From contig DAHUXF010000184.1 in the NCBI GenBank assembly GCA_027307295.1, forward strand, positions 1 to 6,126: a stretch of DNA of 6,126 nucleotides. The letters are read 5' to 3'. The DNA is from Acidobacteriaceae bacterium (GTDB taxonomy: Bacteria > Acidobacteriota > Terriglobia > Terriglobales > Acidobacteriaceae). The notes beneath the pieces were generated by a model that made no database searches, was not told where the DNA came from, and worked only from the letters and a program-made list of their open reading frames with translations. Both the position numbers and the translations under genes were made by a program. Shown here in pieces: positions 1 through 5,526 of this stretch; within the stretch, counting starts at the first letter, position 1, and every line of letters starts with the position of its first letter.

Positions 1-1
1 C

Positions 2-400
2 GCTTTTGGTTGCAGCGGACTGCCGGTGGGCTCGTCCTGCGCGTTTAATCCTCCTGCCACCAACCAGCCGTTGAGCACCGTAACCATGACAATTTCAACC
101 CTTTCACACGGCATCAGCGCCTCCAGGCAGAACCCGTTCGGGAACAGGACCCAGTTCTATGCCGCCTTGTTTTTCCCGGTATTTGGATTGGTGAGCATCG
201 CTTTTGGCAGCCGCAGAAATAAAAAGATCAAACTGCGGTTGACCATGCTCTTGATGGGCCTTGTTTTATTGTTAAGCTTTGTCGGTTGTGGTGGCGGCGC
301 ACACACGCTCACCACCCCTGCCGGCAGTTTTCAGATCACGGTGACTGCGGCCAGCACCACGGTGCAGGCGAACACGCAGATCACTTTGACTGTGCAGTAG
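2..400 (+). CDS. C-terminal end of a large Ig-like repeat surface protein (5' partial)
   Basis: The frame is open from the left edge to the TAG at 398-400, giving 132 residues with no start needed inside the window. A GTG at 26 could be called as a start but is probably internal. Residues 3-33 (GCSGLPVGSSCAFNPP, then STVTMTIST) resemble the end of the Ig-like repeats common in acidobacterial secreted proteins, where two cysteines flank a GLPxGSSC turn. Next come a hydrophobic segment (about 52-69), a basic stretch RRNKKIKLR (71-79), a second hydrophobic segment (82-95) running into VGCGGG, and a tail with Ig-strand character (TPAGSFQITVT). Seen: this layout. Known to me: a similar C-terminus closes many large Terriglobia Ig-like proteins. 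Inferred: an envelope-anchored or exported protein of unknown ligand. The collar operon starts 50 nt downstream with no obvious promoter between, so co-transcription is possible. Its full length cannot be judged here. Confidence 0.75.
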   Translation, partial: AFGCSGLPVGSSCAFNPPATNQPLSTVTMTISTLSHGISASRQNPFGNRTQFYAALFFPVFGLVSIAFGSRRNKKIKLRLTMLLMGLVLLLSFVGCGGGAHTLTTPAGSFQITVTAASTTVQANTQITLTVQ

Positions 401-450
401 AACCAAAGAAAGGCAAATTTTTCACAAGAAAGCGATAGGAGCAATCACGC

Positions 451-954
451 ATGTCAAGCCCGTTTATAGGCGAGATCAGAATGTTTGCCGGAAACTTTGC
501 GCCAGTGGGGTGGGCCTTCTGCAATGGCGCAATCATTCCCATAGACCAGAATGACGCTCTATTCAATTTGATTGGCACCACGTACGGGGGCGATGGCCAA
601 ACGACCTTCGCTCTCCCAAACCTGCAAAGCCGTCTCCCGGTGCACGTGGGGCCTGGCTTTGCTCTTGGACAGGCGGCAGGCGCGGAAACCGTCACGTTGA
701 CTACCAGCCAGATTCCCGCGCACAGCCATGTGCCCCAGGCAAACGCCAACCAGGGTTCGGCCAATGGTCCAGGCAATAACGTATGGGCAAAATCCGCCAC
801 CCTGAACCAGTTCTCCACGGTTGCTCCCAGTGAGATCATGGACCCTGCGGCCATAGGTTCATCTGGAGGCTCACAGCCCCATGACAACATGATGCCGTTC
901 CTGGCCATTAACTTTATCCTGTCACTCTTCGGGATATTTCCGTCGCAAACCTAA
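451..954 (+). CDS. Phage tail collar domain protein (MdpB-like), first of three paralogues
   Basis: This is a 167-aa protein of the tail collar (PF07484-type) / microcystin-dependent protein family. The N-terminal collar domain covers about residues 5-62: PFIGEIRMFAGNFAPVGWAFCNG, DQNDALFNLIGTTYGGDG and TFALPNLQSR. PVHVG (63-67) and IPAHSH (88-93) follow, then a Gly/Asn/Ala-rich variable middle (95-138). The conserved C-terminus reads GGSQPHDNMMPFLAINFILS and ends GIFPSQT. AGGAG at 437-441 lies 9 nt before the ATG and fixes the start. In phages the domain is found in short tail fibres; bacterial family members are about this length, are often encoded in adjacent sets, and have poorly known roles. 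There is no signal peptide. It opens a three-gene operon, with 15 nt to the next gene. A trimeric extracellular fibre or adhesin role is inference only. Confidence 0.93.
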   Translation: MSSPFIGEIRMFAGNFAPVGWAFCNGAIIPIDQNDALFNLIGTTYGGDGQTTFALPNLQSRLPVHVGPGFALGQAAGAETVTLTTSQIPAHSHVPQANANQGSANGPGNNVWAKSATLNQFSTVAPSEIMDPAAIGSSGGSQPHDNMMPFLAINFILSLFGIFPSQT

Positions 955-969
955 AAAGGAGAAAGAAGC

Positions 970-1467
970 ATGTCAGAGCCATTTCTGGGCGAAATCAAGA
1001 TCATCAGCTGGAATTTCCCCCCCAAGGGCTGGTCATTCTGTAACGGGCAGCTCATGCCGATCAACCAAAACCAGGCTTTGTTTTCCATTCTGGGTACCAC
1101 GTACGGTGGAGACGGAAGGCAGACATTTGGCCTGCCTAATCTGCAAGGGCGCACACCTGTGCATGTAGGCAACGGGATCGCTCTGGGAGAGCTGGCTGGC
1201 GAAACTACCCATACGCTCAACATATCTGAACTCCCTGCGCACAACCATGTGCCTGTAGGCTCATCCTCCAACAGCAACCTTACCAGCGCGTTGGGCAGCC
1301 TGTGGGGAACGGAGAGCGGCGGGCCCTTTGATCCGGCTTTCAACACTGCAATGAATCCAGCATGCGTGCTCCCGACGGGCGGCAATCAACCACATGAAAA
1401 TATGTCGCCGTATCTGGTGCTGAATTTCATCATTGCGCTCCAGGGAATTTTCCCGTCGCAAAACTAA
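970..1467 (+). CDS. Phage tail collar domain protein (MdpB-like), second of three paralogues
   Basis: This is a 165-aa paralogue of the preceding gene. The collar domain (about 5-62) carries PFLGEIKIISWNFPPKGWSF, CNGQLMPINQNQALF, LGTTYGGDG and FGLPNLQGR, followed by PVHVG (63-67) and LPAHNH (88-93). The middle (95-136) is Ser/Asn/Gly-rich and does not resemble the first copy. The C-terminus returns to the family pattern (GGNQPHENMSPYLVLNFIIA, then LQGIFPSQN). AAGGAG at 956-961, 8 nt before the ATG, overlaps the gap just after the previous stop, so translational coupling is likely. There is no signal peptide or membrane segment. Seen: the fold signature and tandem placement. Inferred: the three products work together, perhaps as a mixed oligomer or as alternative tips. 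The biochemical role is unknown. Confidence 0.93.
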   Translation: MSEPFLGEIKIISWNFPPKGWSFCNGQLMPINQNQALFSILGTTYGGDGRQTFGLPNLQGRTPVHVGNGIALGELAGETTHTLNISELPAHNHVPVGSSSNSNLTSALGSLWGTESGGPFDPAFNTAMNPACVLPTGGNQPHENMSPYLVLNFIIALQGIFPSQN

Positions 1468-1472
1468 TCTTC

Positions 1473-1481
1473 GGAGAAGGA
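1473..1481 (+). promoter_or_regulatory. Ribosome binding site deciding the start of the third collar gene
   Basis: GGAGAAGGA lies 5-13 nt upstream of the ATG at 1487. It rules out the longer in-frame reading from 1433, which would add 18 Arg-rich residues with no counterpart in the two sister proteins and would overlap the end of the second gene. Confidence 0.75.
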
Positions 1482-1486
1482 ACAAC

Positions 1487-2014
1487 ATGTCAAATCCATT
1501 TCTAGCTGAGATCAGGATTTTTACCGGGAACTTTGCGCCTAAAGGCTGGGCGCTATGCGATGGGCAGCTTATGCCCATCAGCCAGAATACCGCACTGTTC
1601 TCTCTCCTGGGCACCACCTATGGCGGAGACGGCAAGAGCAACTTTGCCCTGCCCAATCTGCAAGGCTGCGCTCCCATGCAGGCCGGCCAGGGGCCGGGCC
1701 TGAGCTTGCGCGATCTGGGGGAAACCGGCGGGGAACAGGCTGTAACTTTGCTGAACACGGAAATGCCGGCGCACTCACATAGCGCGCAGGCAGCCGCTTC
1801 CGGCGCGGTGCCTGACCCCGGCGGCAATGCCTGGGCCAGCGGACTCAAGGGCCACGCCGCCCTCTATGCCGCTTCCGGGTCCACTACCAACGTGCAGATG
1901 AACCCGTTTGGCACAACCATCAGCGGCGGCAATTTGCCGCATAACAACATGATGCCGTATCTGGGCCTGACCTTCATTATCGCGCTGCAAGGAGTCTTTC
2001 CGGCGCGCAGCTAA
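1487..2014 (+). CDS. Phage tail collar domain protein (MdpB-like), third of three paralogues
   Basis: This 175-aa protein is the last gene of the collar triplet. The frame stays open upstream to 1433, but that would overlap the previous gene; the ATG at 1487 is chosen because it has GGAGAAGGA at 1473-1481 and gives the MSNPFLAEIR start matching the MSSPFIGEIR and MSEPFLGEIK of its neighbours. The collar domain has GNFAPKGWALCDGQLMPISQ, LGTTYGGDG and FALPNLQG. Two differences stand out. The Arg after LPNLQ(S/G) is Cys61, and PVHVG is replaced by PMQAG. There is also extra sequence between residues 67 and 86 (GQGPGLSLRDLGETGGEQ). MPAHSH (93-98) and the C-terminus (LPHNNMMPYLGLTFIIALQG, then VFPARS) are normal for the family. 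The middle is Ala/Gly-rich. A terminator follows 26 nt after the stop. The role is unknown; it may be the most diverged subunit of the set. Confidence 0.93.
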   Translation: MSNPFLAEIRIFTGNFAPKGWALCDGQLMPISQNTALFSLLGTTYGGDGKSNFALPNLQGCAPMQAGQGPGLSLRDLGETGGEQAVTLLNTEMPAHSHSAQAAASGAVPDPGGNAWASGLKGHAALYAASGSTTNVQMNPFGTTISGGNLPHNNMMPYLGLTFIIALQGVFPARS

Positions 2015-2040
2015 CACAGGTATTGCTTGGGAGTTTTAAC

Positions 2041-2076
2041 CAAGGGCTTCAGGTTTTTCTGGAGCCCTTGTCTTTT
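2041..2076 (+). terminator. Rho-independent terminator of the collar operon
   Basis: CAAGGGCTTCAG (2041-2052) pairs with CTGGAGCCCTTG (2059-2070), giving a 12-bp stem with a single U-G wobble (2049/2062) in the plus-strand RNA. The loop is GTTTTT and the stem is followed by TCTTTT (2071-2076). It lies 26 nt after the stop of the third collar gene and faces a convergent gene. Confidence 0.85.
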
Positions 2077-2148
2077 CAATTTTAAAGGTATGGGCGCGAT
2101 GGCCACGAATTCATACCCTACGAAGAGAAGACATATGTAGCAAAGAAT

Positions 2149-2176
2149 GGCTGCGAGGGAGGCATCCCCCGCAGCC
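2149..2176 (-). terminator. Probable hairpin terminator of the minus-strand secreted protein gene
   Basis: Read on the minus strand, GGCTGCGGGGG pairs with CCCTCGCAGCC around the 6-nt loop ATGCCT. That is 11 bp with one G-U wobble; on the plus strand the same position would be an A-C mismatch. It begins 8 nt after the stop codon at 2185-2187. The following tract, ATTCTTTG, is only moderately T-rich, so termination efficiency is uncertain. Confidence 0.6.
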
Positions 2177-2184
2177 TTCATAGT

Positions 2185-2994
2185 TTAGTGATAAGTAATA
2201 TTCCACTGGTCAACCCAGGCAGAGTAAGGCACGCCGCTGGCATTGCCATCCAGTTGCATGGAGGCGTTAAATTCATGGGCTTGTGTGCTGCCCAGGTTTT
2301 TTGGCGTCAGCTCCTTGTTGACCACCACATGAGTGTTATTAACATAGAAGTCCACGTAATTCACGTGACCCAAGTCCGGCCTGGTGAAGTTGAAGATGAA
2401 ATGATTAAAAGAAGGGCCGTTGGGATTGGTCACGCTAAAGCGCACGCATGCCGCTCCAGTCGATACCCAACTGGCGGATGCGCCGTCCCATACGCGCCAA
2501 AGCTTGTCGGCAAAGTCACACTGGAAGCTGTAAATGAATTTTGTGTACGTGCCATTGGGACACGGGCCAGAGGTACAGAACGTCTGGTTTACGGTAAATT
2601 CAAGCGCCTGGCTGTTATTGATGCCTGCGCTATCCATGCCCACATCCATGCTCATGGAGATGTTGGTGGCTGCGTCGGTACCGGCATTGGGCACCCCATA
2701 GGAGCCCAGCTGGTTCCAGAAAAGAGCGTTGCTGAAGCAGTTGGAGGAGCAACCATTCATTGCCAGATCAAAACGGAGGGAACTTCCGTCAACGGTGAAG
2801 TTGAACGGAGCGCTCTCGGTGATATTGGCGACTCCGGCAATGGAGTTGCCGTTTCCTCCAGCACATCCTGGATCTGTGCAGTGCTGCCACTGCAATCGAT
2901 TCGTATCATCAATGTTGGCAATCGTGGTTTGCGCCTGAGCGCCAAGTGATGCGAGCAAAAGTGCACCCAGGCACAATAGAACAGATCGTGACAT
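2185..2994 (-). CDS. Secreted cysteine-rich protein of unknown function, acidobacterial type
   Basis: This is a 269-aa protein with a clear Sec signal peptide (MSRSVLLCLGALLLASLGAQA, likely cut after Ala21). The mature part has eight cysteines at 39, 44, 82, 86, 140, 145, 159 and 183; the first six form close pairs (CX4C, CX3C, CX4C), so up to four disulfides are possible. It is rich in Asn, Ser, Thr and aromatic residues, with alternating strand-like segments such as NHFIFNFTRPDLGH and VNYVDFYVNN, and ends DGNASGVPYSAWVDQWNITY. That pattern (WDG near 169, 'MQLDGN...YSAWVD' at the end) resembles a family I have met in acidobacterial genomes as hypothetical secreted proteins. A beta-sandwich, lectin- or glucanase-like fold is a guess from strand pattern, and no catalytic motif is evident. 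AGG at 3003-3005, 8 nt before the ATG, supports the start. It is transcribed alone, converging on the collar operon. Confidence 0.88.
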   Translation of the reverse strand: MSRSVLLCLGALLLASLGAQAQTTIANIDDTNRLQWQHCTDPGCAGGNGNSIAGVANITESAPFNFTVDGSSLRFDLAMNGCSSNCFSNALFWNQLGSYGVPNAGTDAATNISMSMDVGMDSAGINNSQALEFTVNQTFCTSGPCPNGTYTKFIYSFQCDFADKLWRVWDGASASWVSTGAACVRFSVTNPNGPSFNHFIFNFTRPDLGHVNYVDFYVNNTHVVVNKELTPKNLGSTQAHEFNASMQLDGNASGVPYSAWVDQWNITYH

Positions 2995-3290
2995 TTATCG
3001 AACCTCGTACGTGAAATAGAAACTCTGTGTATCAGGTGGATGCAATTGCGGTGCCATGCGAGATCAGGAGCAACCAGAGCACGCCAGGGTAGAACAATCC
3101 ATAGAAGCAGCACGCCCATTGGGAATAGAGGCACTACGGGTGCCTTTTTGAGAGAAGATGCTGAATGCGCATGGCCAATGTTCTGGCCGCCAGGAAAGTC
3201 TTGAGACGGTTTCGGCGCGACAATCATGACGACCAATCAGCAGAACAGGCGGTGATAAGATGCTGACTGGCCTGTTACATTTATTAGGCT
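2995..3290. other. Divergent intergenic region with no recognised gene
   Basis: These 296 nt separate the start of the secreted-protein gene (minus) from the methyltransferase gene (plus) and must hold the promoters of both. A minus-strand open frame runs through it (from 3236), but it continues into the signal-peptide gene in another frame and shows no family features, so I do not call it. No clear -35/-10 pair is visible for either gene. The best plus-strand candidate is an extended -10-like TGTTACATT at 3273-3281. Confidence 0.5.
3244..3276. repeat. Inverted repeat in the methyltransferase leader region
   Basis: AACAGGC (3244-3250) and GCCTGTT (3270-3276) form perfect 7-bp arms separated by 19 nt, ending 14 nt before the TTG at 3291. 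The right arm overlaps the candidate extended -10 TGTTACATT (3273-3281). It could be an operator or a chance palindrome; arms this short have weak support alone. Confidence 0.3.
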
Positions 3291-4931
3291 TTGAATAGCA
3301 ACCCAGCTTCGCGGAACGAGCCTTTAGCCCTGGAAGCAGATGTGCCTCTCTCTGGGTCCCTGATCCACCGGCTTCAGGGCGATTACTATGCTCAGCGCGG
3401 CCTGAAAGCCTGGACTGAAGACGCGGTCCCCAGCTACATCACCAACAATCCCTTCACCGCTGAAATTCACGCTGAAATTGTTGCCGGCTTCCTGAGTGAT
3501 TGTCTGGAACATGCGCAGGGAGATTCGCAGCCCATCTCAGCGGCAAATCCTTTGCGCATTGTGGAGCTTGGGGCTGGCACAGGTAAGTTTTCTTACCTCT
3601 TTCTGCGCAGGCTCACATCTATGCTGCGTGTAAAGAAGATTGCTCCGGATATTGTGCGCTATCGCATGTCTGATTGTTCTGAAAGTCTGATCGCGTATTG
3701 GCGGGCGAACCGCCATCTGGCAGAGTTCGTTGAATCGGGGATACTGGAATTTGAATTGTTCGGAGCAGAAGCGCAAAGCCTTCCCAATCCCGGCAGGAAT
3801 GTTGGCTCCCAATCTGGGGCACAGGATGGTGACTCACACATCGAGCAGCGGCCCCCAAGCCCGCTGGTAGTGATTGCAAACTATGTGTTCGATAGTCTTC
3901 CCCAGGACGCTTTTGCTATTGCCGATGGACATATCACTGAGTTGCTGGTAACTACTACAAGCCCCGCCGCGGCTGAAGACCAGGAGCAGCTAAGCCGCTT
4001 GCAGCTCTCTTATAAAAGTGTTCCCGTGCCCAAGGGGCGGTATGCGAATCCTTTGTGGAACAGCATACTGGAGCAGTATTGCAGCCGTCTCTCTGCCGCG
4101 ACAGTGCTTTTTCCGTCAGCGGCACTGAGCGTGCTGCAGCAACTTAGCCGGACGAGCGATGGCAGAATGCTGGTGCTGGCTGCCGATAAGGGCGATGCGT
4201 ATGAAGATGGGTTATCTCTGAGGCAGGGAGCGCCCACTCTGGAGTTCCACGCGAATGGCCATTGTTTTTCCCAGATGGTGAACTTTGACGCAATAGCAAA
4301 ATATTATGCTGCTCTTGGCGGTGAGGCGCTTCTCCCGCCGAAACATTCCACCAGCCTGAGCATCTGTGCGTTTCTGCAACGCCGTCCGGGTGACGGCTTT
4401 CCTGCCACTCACACGGCCTATAACAGATCTATGACTGAGTTCGGCCCTGACGATCTCTTTGCAGTGATGAGTTGGTTGAATGCACATATAGAAGAGGTCT
4501 CCGTGGTGCAGGCGCTGGCGATCCTGCGATTGACCCGCTGGGATACTACTGCCTTTACACGTCTCTTTCCTGTCATCGCGCGCCAGGTGCGCAGCGTTAT
4601 CGCCGAGCGAACTGATCTGCGTGACGCCGTTCTGCGTACATGGGCCAATCACTATCCAGTAACGCCAGCGGAAAATGTGCTGGCCTTTCAGTGTGGCGTT
4701 ATTTTATTGGAGTTGCGTTATTTCACTGATGCCATGGCTATGTTTCAAGCCTCACAGGCCCTTTTAGGGAAGTCAGCCACCACCAGTTACAACATGGCCC
4801 TGTGTTCCCAGGGATTGAGCCTTGCCGGAGACGCGCTTACCTTCGCCACGGAGGCATGCGATCTGGAGCCTGCATTCGAGCCTGCCAGAAGATTGCGATC
4901 CAAGCTCGAAAACCAAAAGCCGCAAAGCTGA
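3291..4931 (+). CDS. Class I SAM-dependent methyltransferase with C-terminal TPR-like repeats
   Basis: The longest reading is 546 aa. The N-terminal segment (24-68: LIHRLQGDYYAQRGLKAW, then VPSYITNNPF) precedes a Rossmann-type methyltransferase domain. Motif I is VELGAGTGKFS (91-101), a second acidic motif is YRMSDCSESL (124-133), and the motif IV region is VVIANYVFDSLPQDAF (193-208). The last is reminiscent of MidA-like (PF02636-type) enzymes, although motif I differs from their usual GPGRGT. Residues 463-530 form about two TPR-like helical pairs (VLAFQCGVILLELRYFTDAM; YNMALCSQGLSLAGDAL). No signal peptide or membrane segment is seen, so it is cytoplasmic. Substrate unknown; the TPR tail suggests a protein partner or target. 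Start uncertain: TTG 3291 is the first possible (an in-frame TAG lies at 3285-3287) but has no good Shine-Dalgarno. GTG 3342 has GGAAG at 3332-3336 and would give 529 aa while keeping all the domains. Confidence 0.85.
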   Translation: MNSNPASRNEPLALEADVPLSGSLIHRLQGDYYAQRGLKAWTEDAVPSYITNNPFTAEIHAEIVAGFLSDCLEHAQGDSQPISAANPLRIVELGAGTGKFSYLFLRRLTSMLRVKKIAPDIVRYRMSDCSESLIAYWRANRHLAEFVESGILEFELFGAEAQSLPNPGRNVGSQSGAQDGDSHIEQRPPSPLVVIANYVFDSLPQDAFAIADGHITELLVTTTSPAAAEDQEQLSRLQLSYKSVPVPKGRYANPLWNSILEQYCSRLSAATVLFPSAALSVLQQLSRTSDGRMLVLAADKGDAYEDGLSLRQGAPTLEFHANGHCFSQMVNFDAIAKYYAALGGEALLPPKHSTSLSICAFLQRRPGDGFPATHTAYNRSMTEFGPDDLFAVMSWLNAHIEEVSVVQALAILRLTRWDTTAFTRLFPVIARQVRSVIAERTDLRDAVLRTWANHYPVTPAENVLAFQCGVILLELRYFTDAMAMFQASQALLGKSATTSYNMALCSQGLSLAGDALTFATEACDLEPAFEPARRLRSKLENQKPQS

Positions 4932-4946
4932 AGCTCTGCCCGTTTC

Positions 4947-4960
4947 GGTGATAGGTGATA
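4947..4960. repeat. Perfect tandem 7-bp repeat GGTGATA x2
   Basis: GGTGATA occurs twice in direct succession just after the methyltransferase stop. The same heptamer also occurs once at 3251-3257, upstream of that gene. It is probably chance, and no function is claimed. Confidence 0.35.
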
Positions 4961-5019
4961 TAAGTGCATGCTAAAAACCATGCTGTAACAAAAGCAGTCT
5001 AGCGTTACTTTTCCTACAA

Positions 5020-5052
5020 CTAAGTTTCCTCCCAGTTACATCCTAGTTATGC
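5020..5052 (+). promoter_or_regulatory. Three 11-bp phased direct repeats upstream of the small secreted protein gene
   Basis: Aligned units are CTAAGTTTCCT (5020-5030), CCCAGTTACAT (5031-5041) and CCTAGTTATGC (5042-5052). They share C-N-N-A-G-T-T at an exact 11-bp period, about one helical turn, and end 25 nt before the ATG at 5078. This geometry is typical of direct-repeat sites for OmpR/PhoB-type winged-helix regulators; that identity is inference. The third unit also contains a weak -10-like TAGTTA (5044-5049). Confidence 0.4.
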
Positions 5053-5077
5053 AGACGTAGGTTTTGGGGGGAGCTAT

Positions 5078-5488
5078 ATGGATTATCGTAAAGTCACACT
5101 GTGTTTGTTATTCAGTTTCTTGCTGGCCACACTTGCCTGGGGGCGGGAAGATCGCCTGACGAATACCGGTCTTGCGCCGGCTGCGGAAGGCACAGTAACT
5201 ACCGACAATGATCGCAATGGCAATACTGGCGTCAACATTCATGTAAAACATATGGCGACGCCGCAGTCGCTGACTCCGGCCAAACAGACATATCTTGTGT
5301 GGATCCAGCCACGCGGCAAAGAAGCCGAGTTGCTGGGCGCATTGCGCGTGAATGAAAATCTGGAAGGAAGCCTGAAGGCGGCCACCCCTTATAAGGATTT
5401 CGACATTTTAGTGACTGCGGAAGACAACATGAAGCCAGAAATGCCTTCCACCATGGTGATCCTGAAGGGGACCGTAGAACGTAAATAA
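5078..5488 (+). CDS. Small secreted protein of unknown function
   Basis: This is a 136-aa protein. Residues 1 to about 22 form a signal peptide (MDYRKV, then the hydrophobic TLCLLFSFLLATLAWG), so the product is likely exported. The mature part has EGTVTTDNDRNGNTGVNIHV (38-57), then LTPAKQTYLVWIQPRGKEAE (65-84) and LLGALRVNENLEGSLKAATP (85-104), and near the C-terminus FDILVTAED (108-116). I recognise this as a type seen often in acidobacterial genomes but without known function. The core 'YLVWI-PRG-LGALRVN' resembles the extracytoplasmic part of RskA-type anti-sigma factors, suggesting a small beta-sandwich; this is inference. There is no N-terminal anti-sigma domain. GGGGGGAG (5066-5073) lies only 4 nt before the ATG, slightly close for a Shine-Dalgarno. 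The gene stands alone, 146 nt after the methyltransferase gene, behind phased repeats that may regulate it. Confidence 0.85.
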   Translation: MDYRKVTLCLLFSFLLATLAWGREDRLTNTGLAPAAEGTVTTDNDRNGNTGVNIHVKHMATPQSLTPAKQTYLVWIQPRGKEAELLGALRVNENLEGSLKAATPYKDFDILVTAEDNMKPEMPSTMVILKGTVERK

Positions 5489-5526
5489 TAAAAGAACGCA
5501 AATAAAAAGAACGCAAATAAATAAAA
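5477..5526. repeat. Tandem repeat copying the last codons and stop of the preceding gene
   Basis: GAACGYAAATAA occurs three times, starting at 5477, 5494 and 5509, each followed by an A-rich linker (periods 17 and 15 bp). The first copy is coding: GAA CGT AAA TAA gives Glu-Arg-Lys-stop of the small secreted protein. The other two (GAACGCAAATAA) lie after the stop. Local duplication by slippage is the likely origin. Confidence 0.8.

Noticed and set aside
381..908. Minus-strand open frame of 175 codons opposite the first collar gene
   Set aside because: It is antisense to a strongly supported collar gene, shows no family features, and its residues mirror the collar motifs read backwards. The 951-1385 minus frame opposite the second collar gene is rejected for the same reason.
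451..2014. Prophage remnant based on three 'phage tail' genes
   Set aside because: No other phage gene, integrase or attachment site is visible. MdpB-like collar sets are common as bacterial genes, so the domain name alone does not show a prophage.
2087..2117. GGTATG / CATACC inverted repeat between the two terminators
   Set aside because: It has 6-bp arms with a loop of about 19 nt and no functional context; it is likely chance.
2188..2949. Plus-strand open frame of 253 codons opposite the secreted-protein gene
   Set aside because: The minus-strand gene has a clean signal peptide, a Shine-Dalgarno and its own terminator. The plus frame has no recognisable domain and is rich in His/Val/Ile as expected of an antisense shadow.
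2757..3236. Minus-strand open frame crossing the divergent intergenic region
   Set aside because: It overlaps the signal-peptide end of the secreted-protein gene in another frame and has no convincing ribosome site. Its only feature is one hydrophobic stretch.
4966..4983. GCATG / CATGC hairpin after the methyltransferase gene as a terminator
   Set aside because: The stem is only 5 bp, the loop is 8 nt and no T tract follows, so it is not a credible intrinsic terminator.
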